This document shows positions 42,715-53,764 of a stretch of 64,000 nt of DNA, in pieces. The number at the start of each line of letters is the position of its first letter. Position 1 is the first letter of the stretch. The DNA comes from Karstenula rhodostoma CBS 690.94 (Eukaryota; Ascomycota; Dothideomycetes; Pleosporales; Didymosphaeriaceae), in the NCBI GenBank assembly GCA_010093485.1, contig MU001512.1, forward strand, positions 84,842 to 148,841, written 5' to 3'. The notes beneath the pieces were generated by a model that saw only the letters and a program-made list of their open reading frames with translations, searched no databases and was not told the origin of the DNA. A program made the translations under genes and the position numbers.

Positions 42715-45700
42715 GGTGGGTTTCGACAGCGTTGGATGGGCCTCGCCAGGGTCGGAGGCGGGTGACGTTGGTGGGCTGGCAGGGTGAAGCTGTTACGTTA
42801 TGCGTGGAGCGGGATTGGGTGAAGGCAGTAAGGGTACGAGTGTCGCGTTGACATGGAGCTGCCGGTGCCTGGCTTGCCGAGACCCGCCGTGCCTGAGCAG
42901 CGGAATGCACAGGATAACAATACAAAGGTAGCGTGAAGATGCGAGGCTGCGAGACCAAGCCGGAGACTGGAGATGTTGGGGTAGACTATGGTACTAGGTA
43001 TCGGTGCGTCTTGCGTGTGGGTTCCGGGGTGCGGCGATAAGGGCGATGGATGACTTCAGGGCGCCGGGGGAGCACCCGCTGATAAAGGATGCCACCACGG
43101 ATGACAGCGGTCAGACACCAGACGGTGACACCAGATACAGCCCTGAGCCATGCCAATCCCATGCCATGCCTCCCATCTCATCCGATGCCTCCTCTCTGCG
43201 CCGTGACACGCCCGCCAGCCCAGGCACCGCTCGATCCCTGGCGCTGAAACGTCCACGTTGCGCTGCGGCGTTGATCCTGCCCATCTTCCAGCATCATCTC
43301 CCAGACAGCAGCCATCTGGCGCCGCCGCTGCCGATTGGACGCGCCGACTCGCCTCGTCTCCGCGATTCAGCGCGCAGGCAGGCAGGGCTGAAGACGCTCC
43401 CCCACGCCCCAGCTAATCCGCTATCGTGCCCTTAGCAACCGAAACCAGCACCCTCATCCTCTTGGGCGCCAGTCTACCCCCCAGCCATCACGGATAGTCT
43501 ACAAGTGCCGGACTGCACATGTCACGTTAGCATCAACACATGACGCTGCAGCTGCGAGCCGCCAACATGCACCTGGCCTACGAGATGGAAGAAGCTTATC
43601 GCGCTGCCATGCACGCAACGCTTCCGTGCAGCTCCACACCACCATCTTGGCCCTGCCCTGCATATTTCGCCCTTTCCCCACAGTCGGCTTATCCCCATGC
43701 GGCTGCCAACATGCCGTGGTAATGTCTGGGCTATAAGAGCACCCGCCGCAGCCGGGTCTCGCTTCGTCGCGAAAGGAGACGAAAAATCAGAATTGCTCAA
43801 GCCGAGCGTTCCGCCTGTGCTGTGCTGTGCTGTGCTGTGCGGTGCTGTGCGGCAGCGCCTATCGCACAAGACACCGCTTCTTCTCCTTTCCCGAGTGCAA
43901 ACACGTGTCGGCGCACCCTTCGCCTGGGCGATGCACATCACCACCAACACTAGCTCACCGCACATTACCACCAGCCAGCGAATACTTCCAAAACTCGTCC
44001 CGAGGCCAAGAGTCGTGTCGCCATGGGCGACCATCTGAGCGCGCACCGTCTACCTGCTATATTCCCACGTCGATAACCCTCACCCTCCAACACGGCAAAG
44101 CCAGCAATCACATCAGCCCACACGGTAATCTCGCCACAATAAAAGCTCAGACTCTCCGCCAAGCGTTGTGCACGAAAACCGAGCCGCCATCTAAGCGCGA
44201 GAAGAATTGTACAATAGCGAGAAGAAGCTCTACCTTGCGTACTAATTACAACTTCTACACTTCGATCGGCCCTAGTTGCCTAGCACTTCCAGCACACGAT
44301 CCATCTTACAGCCTAACCTACCTACTTACAGCAAATTTAATTTTCCCATCTTTGAGCCAAAGGATCCAGCCATGCATGTACGTTCCCGCGGCGCGCAATG
44401 GAACTCCCCCGCCAAAAGTACGGAATACAGTACCTACCTACCCAATCCATCTAGCGCGCCCATCCTACCTTCTCCATTCTGCCTTCCGCGCGCGTCGGGG
44501 TGTATGTATGATCTGCATGCTCTACACTAGTGCATATCATTGGCGCGGCCCGACGAACAACGGTTAGCCTAGTGCGCTGGGGGAAATGGTGAACCCCTGG
44601 CAGATTCTTTTGTGTCTAGATGAAGTGAGAGGGATACCGGACCGAGGTACAATTACTGCCAGCACGTAACACAGTACTATTAAATAGTTATAGACACTCT
44701 CGTAGTCTACACCCACATCTCTAGACCACTACCGCCCACCCGTGCTTTCAGAAGCTCAGGAAAAGGGCACGAGACGCATCCAGCTCCACACAGACCTGCA
44801 TCGTACCATAACATTCACCGCAGACGAGCGAGTAGGAGGAACGGCCGCTCTTCTACAGACCCCTACCTCGAACCTGGGATATCGAAGCGAGTGTTCGCAG
44901 GTCCTTTCTGTAGTGCGGCGGTGGATGTTATGCAGACCAGCGTTCGGACGTCCTATAGGCTAGTTTGGGTATATGCAAGCTAACTACCCATAGTATACCA
45001 GAGTATTTTTGTTGGCATTTCTATTTACTCTAAATAACTATTATAAGATCGCCGCGCGGACGAAGCGCTTGATATACTGGCAAGCTATCTCCCTACTATC
45101 CTATCCCCCATAAAGCTCATCATACCGCACCTTATACCTAGTCTCACCGCCAACCCCCTACCAATAAAACTACCCTCCACCTCCCCACCTCATACCCAAA
45201 ACCCCTCTTCTCCCCGGAATCCGCTGCGCTGTAGAGAAGCTTAGAACACCTACCAGTGGTGTGGCGGTGTGGAAGTTTCGCACTGCTTTTTTTAGCGCTG
45301 ACGGGGGGTGTGGCGTGGTTGTTACGTGTAGGGGTTGTGATTCGCTCGTCTGCGGGTTCGGTTTGTGAGGTTGGGTTTGTGCTTGGAAAAGCGCGATCGA
45401 GTGAGCGGAAGGAGATGGGGATGGGATGCGGATGGGATTGGATGTGGATGCGGATGGTCTTTGTGGTGGGGATGGAAGAAGGGAGCGGAATCGTTGCTGG
45501 AAGGGAGCGGGATGAGTAGGGTGAATGGAAGCGCTGCGGTTAGTAACACTGGTGGAGATGGAGTTGGTGCGGTAAGGCAGTCGGTACATAGGGGAAGATA
45601 TCCGTGCGACTTGCTTGACATGTAGGCTGCGGCGTTTGTGAGGGATGAGGTCGTGCGACGAGAGGTTGTTGAGATGGTGCAGGAGGGGACGAGAACGGGT

Positions 45701-46279
45701 AATAAGTTGCGGTGGGTAAGGTCAAGCATGCATTGTTTGGTCTTGTTCATGAGAGGCAATGAGTAAATAGGACAGGTATATATATTATCAAATGTGATAC
45801 TTCGCGAACTTGGGCAAGCCGCGGCAAAACTCAATACAGGAACTCTGTGGGCTGCCAAAATTATCAAATGTAATACTTCGCGAACTTAGGCAAGCCGCGG
45901 CAAAACTCAATACAGAAACTCTGTGGATATATATACATTGTATACAATCACTATGAGGGCGTGTAAATCAATGAAGGGGGGGATAACATAAGGCGTCGCG
46001 CTTTGCCAATCACGAAGGGACCAAAAAAGCGGCTAAGGCGTGCGTAGGACAGGTGAATGCTGCAATAGATGAGATCTCAACAAGCGAAGTGTTACTATAT
46101 AAGCTTGGCCAATGTGCGCCCCCACTGACTTGTTTCCGTCCATCGCTACGACCAAATGCTTGACCAAGCAGCGCCCTCGAGATGTGCTGGCATGTGGGTG
46201 GCCGCCCCACCAGCTTTTTGTGAAAAATGTTTGCCGCCAAGTGGACTATGCCTGGATCTCACTGTTGTATGCTGTACGA
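42715..46279. other. Long intergenic region with repeats, no supported gene
   Basis: About 3.56 kb, the longest non-coding gap outside the AT block. Left part GC-rich (promoter of the gene at 41233), with a (TGTGC)n tract at about 43816-43850. Around 44650-45060 it becomes AT-rich, and at 45785-45926 two tandem copies of a dispersed repeat occur. The open frames are short, overlapping and without protein character. Confidence 0.5.
45785..45926 (+). repeat. Two tandem copies of a ~66 bp dispersed repeat
   Basis: Units start at 45785 and 45861 (76 bp apart) with TTATCAAATGT, then ACTTCGCGAACTT, GGCAAGCCGCGGCAAAACTC, AATACAG and AACTCTGTGG. They differ at only about four positions over the shared length. 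A third, shorter and more diverged copy lies at 11485-11535. The centre contains the palindrome GCCGCGGC. No coding potential. Confidence 0.75.
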
Positions 46280-46537
46280 TCAGGCATGTCGACGGATTTC
46301 GAACCCGGGGGCGTTGGGCTGGAGATTGAGGATGCCCAGCGGGTATCCGTTGGCTGCATAGATGGGCAGGACGTCTGGAAGCGATGTTAGCGTTTCTCGC
46401 GTCGTGGTTCGGATGGTCTTACTTTGCTGGCGGCGTTCCCGGCGACGTTGGTGGAATTGGTACAGCGCCCATGCTGTTGGTGGGAATCCGGCGATGAGAG
46501 TCACGATGCCGACGATGACAGCGGGAGGTAGCGGCAT
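46280..46537 (-). CDS. Small single-pass membrane protein (69 residues)
   Basis: Two exons, 46537-46423 and 46374-46280. The intron (46375-46422) is 48 bp with GTAAGA, CGCTAAC and CCAG; being a multiple of three without a stop it would read through, but the splice signals are strong. The start MPLPPAVIVGIVTLIAGFPP leads directly into a transmembrane helix (to about residue 25, WALYQF), followed by a basic stretch (HQRRRERRQQ) that sets the topology, then a short tail with IYAANGYPLGILNLQ. No known family. The clean splice signals and the helix make it more than a random frame. Confidence 0.6.
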   Translation of the reverse strand: MPLPPAVIVGIVTLIAGFPPTAWALYQFHQRRRERRQQSKTIRTTTRETLTSLPDVLPIYAANGYPLGILNLQPNAPGFEIRRHA

Positions 46538-47273
46538 GTTGGTGAGAGGATGTAGGATGTGTTGAATGGGAGCCTTGAATGATTGCAGTGGGCTCAATAC
46601 TTAAACTTTTAGAATAATGAGCTGCTCATGCGGCTCCAAGACAGCTGTCTCGCTTTTGTGCTACTATTGATGGGAGATTTTGGCACGAGCGAATGAGGCT
46701 ATCTCAGTGATGGCATAAAATCCCATCATGGACGCAGATTATGGCATTGACCTATCAAAGACGCCGCAAAACGGGCAGTCCGACTCGGATCAAAATATGT
46801 GGCGCAGACTTTCAGATGCGGACACGGATTTTGGCATCAACCACTCACATGTACCGTGACATTGCAGTTTCCGACTTGGTAATTGTGCCTCGCCCTGCCA
46901 GATTCTGGTATCAACCAATTATATTACAACTGCTCCTGAAGGAAAGAGAGGTTCTGGCATCTACCAATCGCATGCGCTGTCGTCTGCGTTATCTCGTATT
47001 ACCGGTGAGCATTCAGCGGCGCATACGGGGATTGTGAAACAACGATTTCGGCAATGCCCAATCATCGCTCCGGCGCCTAGCCCAACCCTGCCGTTGCACT
47101 TCTGCTCCCCTCCATAAGCCAGCCGAATCCCCACTCGTCCTCTTCCTCTGAGCATCCCAACCTTCTCACGCATTTGCAGAAGCGGAACAACAGCTACACC
47201 GTTTTAGTATACAGCTTCTACGGCGGAGAGTTTCCATTCAACTCATTTTTTTTCGCCATCCGGCACTGTGGGT
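46538..47273. other. Intergenic with a repeated TGGCAT-CAACCA type motif
   Basis: About 735 bp between divergent genes. Variants of TTTTGGCATCAACCA recur near 46741, 46829, 46907 and 46955. The right part is the promoter of the Clr5-ankyrin gene. Confidence 0.4.
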
Positions 47274-50200
47274 ATGGGGAAGCGCAAGGCTGAAGATGAC
47301 GAGTGGGATTTGTTCAAAGATGAGATTCTTTCACTTTACGACCAAAACCCACTTTCTGAAGTCATGGCCATCATGGTGACTAGAGGTTTCAAGAGAACGT
47401 AATTGCTCCATCTTTTCCCGTGACTACTATCCATCAGCTCTGACACGCATGTAGCAAGGCACAGTACGAACGGCGTTTGAAGGGATGGCAGGGCGGAGCT
47501 CGAAAGAACATAACCGAAAAAGAATGGAAATACATCACTCAACAACTTGCAAGCCGGAAAAGAGAAGGGAAAGGGTCTGCAGTGACAGTGCGCGGCTTTG
47601 CGGTACCAGAGTCGAGACTCTCTAAGCAAGGCAGGATACACGGCTATCAAACTGCGCTACAACGCTACGCTACTGGTGAGTCTAGTATACTGTTGTCTAA
47701 AGCGCCCTGTCTAATAAGTACGCAGAGGAACAGGCCACGACCCCACCTGGTGTCAATGTGCACACTCCCCGGGAACAGTCACCCCCATTTCCTTGGATAA
47801 ACTCCAACACGCCTTTTTCCTACCCAACTATACATTTGCCATGGCAACAGCTTACTGGAGCACTGAACAACATAGTTGGTCCAAGCCATCAATCTCTCCT
47901 TCCAGCAGCAGGTGTCAATGTGTACACTCCCCGGGAACAGTCACCCCCATTTCCTTGGATAAACTCCAACACGCCTTTTTCCTACCCAACGATACATTTG
48001 CCATGGCAACAGCTTACTGGAGCACTGAACAACATAGTTGGTCCAAGCCATCAATCTCTCCTTCCAGCAGCAGCGGTCACCATGATCCACGATTCATTAT
48101 TGAAATTCACAAAGCCGGGAAAGCGGATCCAGGTTACTGTGTCGGGAGGCCATACTACCGTCGGGGACGCACTACCCGGAACCAGCAACAGAATCGACAA
48201 AGCGAAGCAAGCCGCTGCAGTGTTGTCGGGTATCAAGCAATACCTGCCCATGGCTCCACATTCTGTCTGTCCAGACAGTAGTCAAAAGGATTATGATGTC
48301 TCAATCAGAGGAGGGCAATTACAACTTCTGGAATCCATTATTGGGTTGGTTTCCAACAACCATCATAGCGAATCTCTCAGCAGGGCGATTGGGAGACTGG
48401 CAGAGAACGACCTCAATCTCGGATTCCTCCACCGCTTATTCTCGATGGATAATCTATCCATCAAAGTTTTCGCCGAGGAGTTACTCTCCCGCTTCATTGA
48501 GACTGACGGGAACCCAAATCTTCTTAAAATTCTGCTCGACTGTGGAGCTGATGGGAATCTTATATTCTCTCATGGTCCATCGCTTCTGAACAAAGCCATA
48601 ATATGGAATCGTTCAGCCCTTATCCGGATTCTCCTTGATGCTGGAGTAGATGTCAACCACCAGAGTGAATATTCTAGATCTCCTCTAGCATGTGCAAGTA
48701 AGAATGGAGACAATGAGTTAGTTGAGTTACTTCTTGACCTCGAAGCCGACATCAATTCTTTGGACCATAAAGGAGTAGCTGTACTTTCCTATACAGCACT
48801 CAATTGCAAAGACGCTGTTGTTCTCAGACTCCTGAACCTTGGGGCTCAGCACGGAAGGAAGGTCCCGTCACTCCTAGGAATGATCAAAAACCGCAGTCGT
48901 AACGTCGCTGAACGTCTCCTGAGGTCTCTGAGGACGTCTCCAGTGCGATCACCAGATATTGTGGCCAGCTTCTTCATCCATGCCGCTTGGCAAGGAGACG
49001 TCGACATGTTGAAGTTGCTGGTCACTATGGAGTTTGAAACGTTCAAAGAGCTGAGAAAAACGCCCTGGCTACTGATGGAGGCAGCGGCATTTGGTTATGT
49101 TAGAGATCCGGATGTTGGTGGCCGAGAAACCTCAGAAGGCAATGCAATTCTTGTCATAGACTATCTTCGGAAGCACGGATTCCATATTAGGGCATTGGAT
49201 AAAGACGGAAGGGGTAGTCCCCTAGTCTATGCGGCATTGCGTGGTCGCATGGATTTGACAAGATATCTACTCGGTGCCGGCGTTCGCACTGACATTTTCG
49301 CGAATGGAAAGTGGAGAAATCGATGCCCTGCGTCTGACGATATCATCAATCGGGATTACGAAACAGAAATCGATGACTTAGCCGGATGGAACGATTTACT
49401 GCTAGGCGTGGCAGAGAAGGAGCAGGAGATTGCGCCGATACATGCGGCGGTTATCCATGCTGTGTCTCCAAATTCTGGATTGGCTCAAGTAGGTCTGAGC
49501 ATTACCAATATCTTACTGGACCATGGCGCAAACCCAAATCTTGCTGGTGCTGTATATCCAATCCAAATCGCTGCTTTGGCGTGGGACGAAAACGTCTCCA
49601 TTGTCAGAAGGCTTTTGAAGGCGGGTGCCAATCCAAACTTCACAACGCCAAAGAAAATTGGATTCTTCATATACCACGCTGGATTCGATGAATATACGGA
49701 TTTTGAGGTATCCATGCCAAACGCACTTCATTTGGCACTACTACAAGGAACAACAAGTATTATCGAAGCCCTGGTAGACGCTAAAGCAAAGCTTCCTGGC
49801 TTGCTAGATGCTATTGAGCTTTGCACCTGCGAGAACAATCAAGGAGCCAGGAAAGAAACCAGGCAAACTACCCGTCTTCGCCATGGGTCGTTCGAGGGAA
49901 GACCAATCTGTCCTACTTGGACCCAGCTCTCGAATTGCGACAATTCGGCCGAAAAACGTTTGTCTAAAGATGACGTAGGAGGCTACATTGGAGAATACCA
50001 CAATCCGAATAGGCGAGAGTGTCCATACAACTACCAGTATTGGTGGAACCCTCTATACGGAGTGGCCGATGATGAGGAAGTATTCGCCAAAGTTCTCGAA
50101 ATGACTTCGTCAACCCAGAAGATGCATTGGCTAACACCTGAGTGTATTTCCAAGTTTATAGAAGCGCGCCATTGGAAGTCTGTCGTTAGTCTAATTAACG

Positions 50201-51363
50201 ATGGCACATTTCCCAAAAACTGCGTTGAAGACGAAGCATTCTTCCGCACTGCGATCTTCGCGAACGAGGGACACTGGGTGCGCAGACTGATAAATGAGAA
50301 AGGTTCTTCCGATCCTGCTGTACAACGTGGATTTGTTCTGGCGACGCGGCATGATATGACGAACCTAGTGGCAATGTTCCTTGAGGCTGGATGTTGGCCT
50401 GATGATAAGGCCTGGTTCTGTGATAAGAGCTGGTTCGACGATGAGAAAGTGTACAGGAGCCCACTTGGCCAGGCCTTGAGCGTGAAAAAATCCCCGCTTG
50501 TAGCTGTGTTCCAGGATCATTATAACAGCATGCGTCATTACGCTTCGGATCATTTCCTGCAAGCCTACGGAGAAGCCATTGAATATGGTCACCTGTCACT
50601 TGTCAAATCTCTGATGAGAAGCGACCCAGTGGATATGGTAAAATACAGCGGTCCAGTTCCTTTCTACCATTCCGATGTCTCGTCTAGAATATGGGGCCAC
50701 CTAGTATGGGTCAAGCTCCGTTCGTCCATCCAGCTTGCCATCATATTTCAAAAATATGATGTAGTGGACTGGCTCCTCGACGAAGGCGTCGACTTGAACA
50801 TTCCGGCCGAAGAACAAAACACTGTTACAGCCTACCACTCACCTCTACAATGCGCGGCAAAAAGTGGAGATACTGGTTTCGTCCAAAGATTGATCGAACA
50901 TGGGGCTGATGTGAATGGGGAGCCTATTCTAGTAGGAGGTGCTACGGCGCTCCAATTTGCTGCCATGTTGGGCAACTTCGAGATGCTCAATATACTGCTC
51001 CAAGCTGAGGCATCCATCAATGCACCGCCAAGCCCCTGGGAAGGCAGATCCGCTATTGAAGGCGCCGCAGAATGGGGTCGTACAGACACAGTTTTCTTTT
51101 TGCTGAAGTCAGGAGCAGACATACAAGGTAGAATGAACGTAAATTACAGGAGGACTGTGTATCGGGCTTGGGCGCACGGCCATCGCGAACTGGCCAATGG
51201 GATTCAGCAATGGAAGAAAACGACGTACGGACAGGATGATTGCGACGCAATTGGTTCCATTGTTGGATCGATGGATATGGATACGTTAGGACATTATGGC
51301 GGCAGTTTCGATTCGTTCGGAGAATCTTGCGAAGAATGCCAACGTCATCTGAAATCACGATGA
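47274..51363 (+). CDS. Clr5-domain ankyrin-repeat protein
   Basis: Three exons, 47274-47398, 47455-47675 and 47726-51363, joining in phase to 1327 residues. Introns: GTAATT...TAG (56 bp) and GTGAGT...CTAATAAG...GCAG (50 bp). The first two exons encode a Clr5 domain (PF14420 type): EWDLFKDEILSLYDQNPLSE, VMAIMVTRGFKRT and AQYERRLKGW, residues ~7-55. Residues ~124-231 consist of a 54-residue unit present twice (GVNVHTPREQSPPFPW and GVNVYTPREQSPPFPW). Ankyrin repeats follow in groups near 380-540 (LLKILLDCGADGN, LIRILLDAGVDVN, LVELLLDLEADIN), 607-807 and 1153-1280 (FVQRLIEHGADVN). The Clr5-ANK architecture is common in Pezizomycotina and lies among recognition-type gene repertoires; the Clr5 name comes from a fission yeast silencing protein. 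The role of this protein is unknown. Confidence 0.85.
47749..48072 (+). repeat. 162 bp in-frame tandem duplication inside the Clr5-ankyrin gene
   Basis: Units 47749-47910 and 47911-48072 are the same length and differ at two positions that I can find (GTGCACACT against GTGTACACT, and CAACTATAC against CAACGATAC). Each encodes 54 residues. Confidence 0.92.
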
Positions 51364-51788
51364 GATGATGGCGATGGCTTTTCTAGTTTTGGTGAGAGTA
51401 CGGATGAATTGCATTTTTCATAGCATTTGGCGGGTATGCTTGATTCATTCATCGACGCTTGAGCGATATGAGGTGATGTAGTAATACGATGACACAGAAA
51501 CTGAAGGCCCAAAAACGGATATGACTTCATTCTCTGGGTGTACAAATATGCTATACTTCTAGGTATTAACTACAAGTAGGATGAAAAGTAGGATCTTCAA
51601 TTCCCCATTCATTCTAGTAAAATATACCACGCTTTAGAGACTATAGCCGATCAATACTTGCTACATATATCAAGCTAACACTAGACGTTTTTTTGTGCCT
51701 CAAACCATGCAGCCATAGTGATGGCTATTCGATTGTTTCGTCTGTATACTGAACAGGCCTTTCAATCAGCCCTGCCAAGCCAAAAGAT
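51364..51788. other. Intergenic between Clr5-ankyrin gene and HET relic
   Basis: About 425 bp, AT-leaning. No feature is seen; the right end may hold further decayed HET sequence that I cannot read. Confidence 0.45.
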
Positions 51789-52174
51789 CTCCCAAGGACG
51801 CTCCGGGACGCGATCGAAGTGACACGAAGCCTAGGAATCCGTTTCTTGTAGGTGGATGCATTGAACATTGTCCAAGGTGGTGGGACCGAGGAGATGACCG
51901 AGATAAGGAACATGGGTATGATCTACCAGCATGCCACATTGACCATTGCTGCAGCGTCCGCCAACAAGCGCCAACGATGGCTTTCTCAAGATCGTCCCCC
52001 AACAACGAATATCCGGCTTCCTTTCTAATTGATAATGGCGCATACAACAATATCTGGATAAGATAAAGGAATGCAGACCGTCCGGAAGAACCGCTAGACT
52101 CGCGAGTGTGGACTCTTCAAAAGTCTTTGCTATCGCCCCGCCTTCTGTACTACAGCAGCTACGATCTGATATGA
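51789..52174 (+). pseudogene. HET-domain pseudogene
   Basis: Frame one, from 51789, reads LPRTLRDAIEVTRSLGIRFL, then a stop at 51849-51851, then VDALNIVQ...EEMTEIRNMGMIYQ and ATLTIAAASANK. This is the core of a HET domain (family form LP.TLRDAI.VTR.LGI.YLWVDALCI), with the invariant Trp codon read as TAG. A second segment in another frame from 52079 reads PLDSRVWTLQKSLLSPRLLY and YSSYDLI, then TGA at 52172-52174 where the family has Trp. Both stops are one G-to-A change from TGG, and a frameshift separates the parts. The copy is dead and truncated at both ends. It lies 425 bp downstream of the Clr5-ankyrin gene and is unrelated in position to the intact HET gene at 2388. Confidence 0.85.
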
Positions 52175-53764
52175 GACCTGAACTTCGTGATCAAATCCCT
52201 TCTTCTAGGATATATAGGAAATAACGCAATGGGATCGGTATTGTGGCCGGCGCGGAACGGGACTTCTATGAGAGTAGGGATGTTCGTTGACACGGCGGGC
52301 AAGATGAGGGCGCATGGGTCAACAGACTACCTGTCGTTACTATCATATAGCTGTTTTTCATGTGTTTGTCTTTATGCGATAAGAATGTTTCCTCGCTTGA
52401 AAGCTAATAAATTACACTGTTTATATCTGCAGGACATCCTTACGAACGATTTGGAATTGACCAAGCTACCAAACTGGCTATCGTAGATGTTGGATGCCAA
52501 TAAGTAAACTCAGCGTTCGGCGTGACCAATTTGGTATGGATTGGCCTGGCTGAATCTATTCCATGTCGCTCAAGTAGCCCAGGCAACGGAGACAAACCTG
52601 GAGAAACGTCTCAGGAAACAGAGTTCTTTTCAGCCTTGGCTTTCTCATAGTGCTCTGGAGGCCACACGGACTTCGAATGCAAACAACAACATAATTATTT
52701 ACAATGCTTCCTTCACCAGCAAGAGGTCAACTATAGAAGCTGAGATGTGATATATAGCGTGCTTCCGTTGAACTCACATCAAAAAAGTCAAAACATATTC
52801 GCCGACCTCTGTCCACATAGACCTTCACCCGACCATACCTAACCCACAGCGATCTATACAAACCATGAACTTCCCTACACCCCTGATCCTAAATACCACA
52901 CCACTTTCCAAAAACACCAGCAAAACCATATCATAGCCTCCCTTAACGAGCCGCTGCGTGCATAAATCCACACACTACTAACTTCCATCGACAGCAAGCA
53001 AGCGGCTAAGCAGAACCGCCAATCCCCCGTTCTCGCTGGTGTCATCCACACCCTCAGCACGTTCGACACACTAACTCGCTACACGAAATACAGGAAACGG
53101 CGCTTTACTCGTCCGCAGCTTCCGCGGTCTACGTATGCAACTAGAATAGATATGGCGCTATTAAGGGAGTGGTCAAGGCTTGAATGGGGACAGGCTGGTC
53201 GCCGATGTCACTGCTGCGCTGGGCGGGAACTAGGTTATGGCACTTGCGGAGGTGGACAGGGTTACCTTGGAGACGATGGAGGCGCTGGAGATGAACAGTT
53301 CTAACCCTCCTTCTCTTCACGCTGGCTACTACAAGGTTTGGAGGACCTCGGCATGCGGCGTGATTCACTCGGAACATTTCGGCCTGACTGGGTGCTCGCC
53401 TTATTAAATTGTATCATAAAGTAGAGAGACTAATGTCACGGTCTAAAACACACCACCATCCAACCCTACAAACCCAAACAAACAATAAATCCCACCCACC
53501 TCCCCAAATCATCCCACCCTCCCATCCCCACTGCCCCCTTCCACCTCACCCTCCCCACCCTCCGCAAAACTACCACGCTTCTGCAACACAACTCCCCCAC
53601 AACTCCCCCACAACTCCCCCACAACTCCCCCGACACCATCCATACACCTCACCATCGTCACCCTCCCCCTCACCCACCGATTCCTCCCGCAAACCCACCG
53701 CCCGCTCATCAGCCATCCCCTCCCCCCACCCCAAAGATTCAGCATCATACCTCGCATCCCGGAG
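52175..53764. other. Intergenic, mostly featureless, with an 11 bp tandem repeat
   Basis: About 1.6 kb. The left part may hold more decayed HET sequence without a frame. At 53588-53631 an ACAACTCCCCC unit occurs four times in a C-rich tract next to the 3' end of the gene at 53765. No gene is supported. Confidence 0.45.

Noticed and set aside
43827..44567. Plus-strand frame of 246 codons.
   Set aside because: No ATG-supported start, no domain, mixed composition with a microsatellite at its head; treated as non-coding.
46285..46305. B-box-like GGGTTCGAAATCC on the minus strand.
   Set aside because: It lies within the second exon of the small membrane protein and no tRNA arms surround it.
52187..52750. 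Two short plus-strand frames after the HET relic (99 and 69 codons).
   Set aside because: No HET or other motif continues into them; likely chance frames in decayed DNA.
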